Source: Bacteroidales bacterium (GTDB lineage: Bacteria; Bacteroidota; Bacteroidia; Bacteroidales; UBA7960). From it: 7,210 bases of DNA. The stretch spans positions 1-7,210 of the forward strand of contig PWIY01000275.1 in assembly GCA_003560215.1 (NCBI GenBank), in the 5' to 3' direction. Positions 6,576 through 7,210 of the stretch are shown here, piece by piece; the stretch's first letter is position 1; the number at the start of each line of letters is the position of its first letter. Below the pieces are notes generated by a model. The model searched no databases, was not told where the DNA came from, and saw only the letters and a program-made list of their open reading frames with translations. The position numbers were made by a program, and so were the translations under genes.

Positions 6576-7210
6576 ATGAAAATTGATCAGATAATAAACC
6601 GCTCCACGAAATTCAGGGTGCTTTCAGAGGATCAGATTGAAAGGATTTATTTTGCAGCTCTGGAAGTTTTGGAAAGGACCGGCGGAATGATTTACCACGA
6701 TGAAGCACTTGAGCTCTTTCGTGACAGTCATGCGGTGGTTAAGGGCAACCATGTCCGCGTTCCCCCTTATATGGTGGAAGAAGCCCTGAACTTCTACCCG
6801 CGAAAAATCACTTTAAAGGGAAGAAACAAACAACGTTCACTTCACATCCAGAAAAATACGGTTGCTTACGGCACAGGCTCTGACCTTCCTTTTACCTATG
6901 ACAGGGAAACAGGCGAAAGGCGCCGGACAACCTACCGTGATGTCAGCAATGCCGCCCGCCTGGTTGATGCATTGTCCAATTATGACTTTTTTATGTCGCA
7001 CGGTATTGTCAGTGATGCACCCAATCCCCAGACCTATGACCGACACCAGTTTATGGCCATGCTGGAGAATTGCACCAAACCCATGGTGCTGACCAGTGTG
7101 GATGGTGAAGGGTTGGAGGATCTGTGGAAAATGGGGTGCCTGGTACAGGGAGGTGAAGAGGAATTTCGTCTGAACCCCTTGTTTGTGGCTTACATTGAGC
7201 CGATTTCACC
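6576..7210 (+). CDS. MttB-family (trimethylamine methyltransferase-like) protein, 5' part
   Basis: The first 211 residues of a COG5598 enzyme, which moves a methyl group from a tertiary or quaternary amine to a cognate Co(I) corrinoid protein. Family members are about 470-500 residues, so over half lies beyond the window. The N-terminal helix region (LSEDQIERIYFAALEVLERTG, from 16) matches the family. So do VPPYMVEEAL (62-71), YGTGSDLPF (98-106), DRETGERRRTTYRDVSNAARLVDAL (109-133), the TYDRHQF segment near 153, TKPMV (167-171) and YIEPIS at the end. The ATG at 6576 gives the expected N-terminus; upstream sequence is AT-rich without Shine-Dalgarno. The adjacent corrinoid gene supports the role. 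Known substrates in the family include trimethylamine (pyrrolysine enzymes) and glycine betaine or similar (non-pyrrolysine MtgB types). The pyrrolysine site, near residue 330 in archaeal MttB, is outside the window, so the subtype is open. Confidence 0.93.
   Translation, partial: MKIDQIINRSTKFRVLSEDQIERIYFAALEVLERTGGMIYHDEALELFRDSHAVVKGNHVRVPPYMVEEALNFYPRKITLKGRNKQRSLHIQKNTVAYGTGSDLPFTYDRETGERRRTTYRDVSNAARLVDALSNYDFFMSHGIVSDAPNPQTYDRHQFMAMLENCTKPMVLTSVDGEGLEDLWKMGCLVQGGEEEFRLNPLFVAYIEPIS

Overview
The window looks like a piece of a Bacteroidota chromosome, probably from an anaerobic or marine Bacteroidales/Marinilabiliales-type organism. This rests on two promoter-like sites of the Bacteroidota form (TAnnTTTG -7 box, best case TTG-N19-TACCTTTG), on AT-rich start codon contexts without Shine-Dalgarno sequences, and on the general character of the proteins. 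No 16S or other taxonomic marker is present, so the assignment is an inference.

Layout, all genes on the + strand. Positions 1-795 carry no recognisable gene; a candidate promoter near 412-441 would give metH a leader of roughly 350 nt. Positions 796-4458 encode a full-length, five-module cobalamin-dependent methionine synthase (metH). After 24 nt comes metF (4483-5406), 5,10-methylenetetrahydrofolate reductase. A 386-nt gap (5407-5792) holds the best promoter of the window (5476-5505) and a leader of about 280 nt with inverted repeats. Positions 5793-6428 encode a stand-alone corrinoid protein of the MtbC/MttC type. A 147-nt spacer with a strong hairpin and a 14-bp palindrome leads to an MttB-family (trimethylamine methyltransferase-like, COG5598) gene that starts at 6576 and runs off the window after 211 residues.

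How the genes fit together: MetF makes 5-methyl-THF and MetH uses it to methylate homocysteine through its built-in B12 domain. The corrinoid protein and MttB-like enzyme form the first half of a methylamine or betaine demethylation system, in which a methyl group passes from a quaternary or tertiary amine to Co(I) corrinoid. The usual second half (an MtbA/MtgA-like methyltransferase and a RamA-like reductive activator) is not in the window. The placement beside metH-metF suggests that amine-derived methyl groups enter the methyl-THF/methionine pool. The substrate, and whether the MttB-like protein has pyrrolysine, cannot be decided here because the diagnostic region lies beyond position 7210.

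No rRNA, tRNA, CRISPR array or insertion sequence was recognised. The most interesting unexplained parts are the structured leader before the corrinoid gene and the hairpin plus palindrome before the MttB-like gene.
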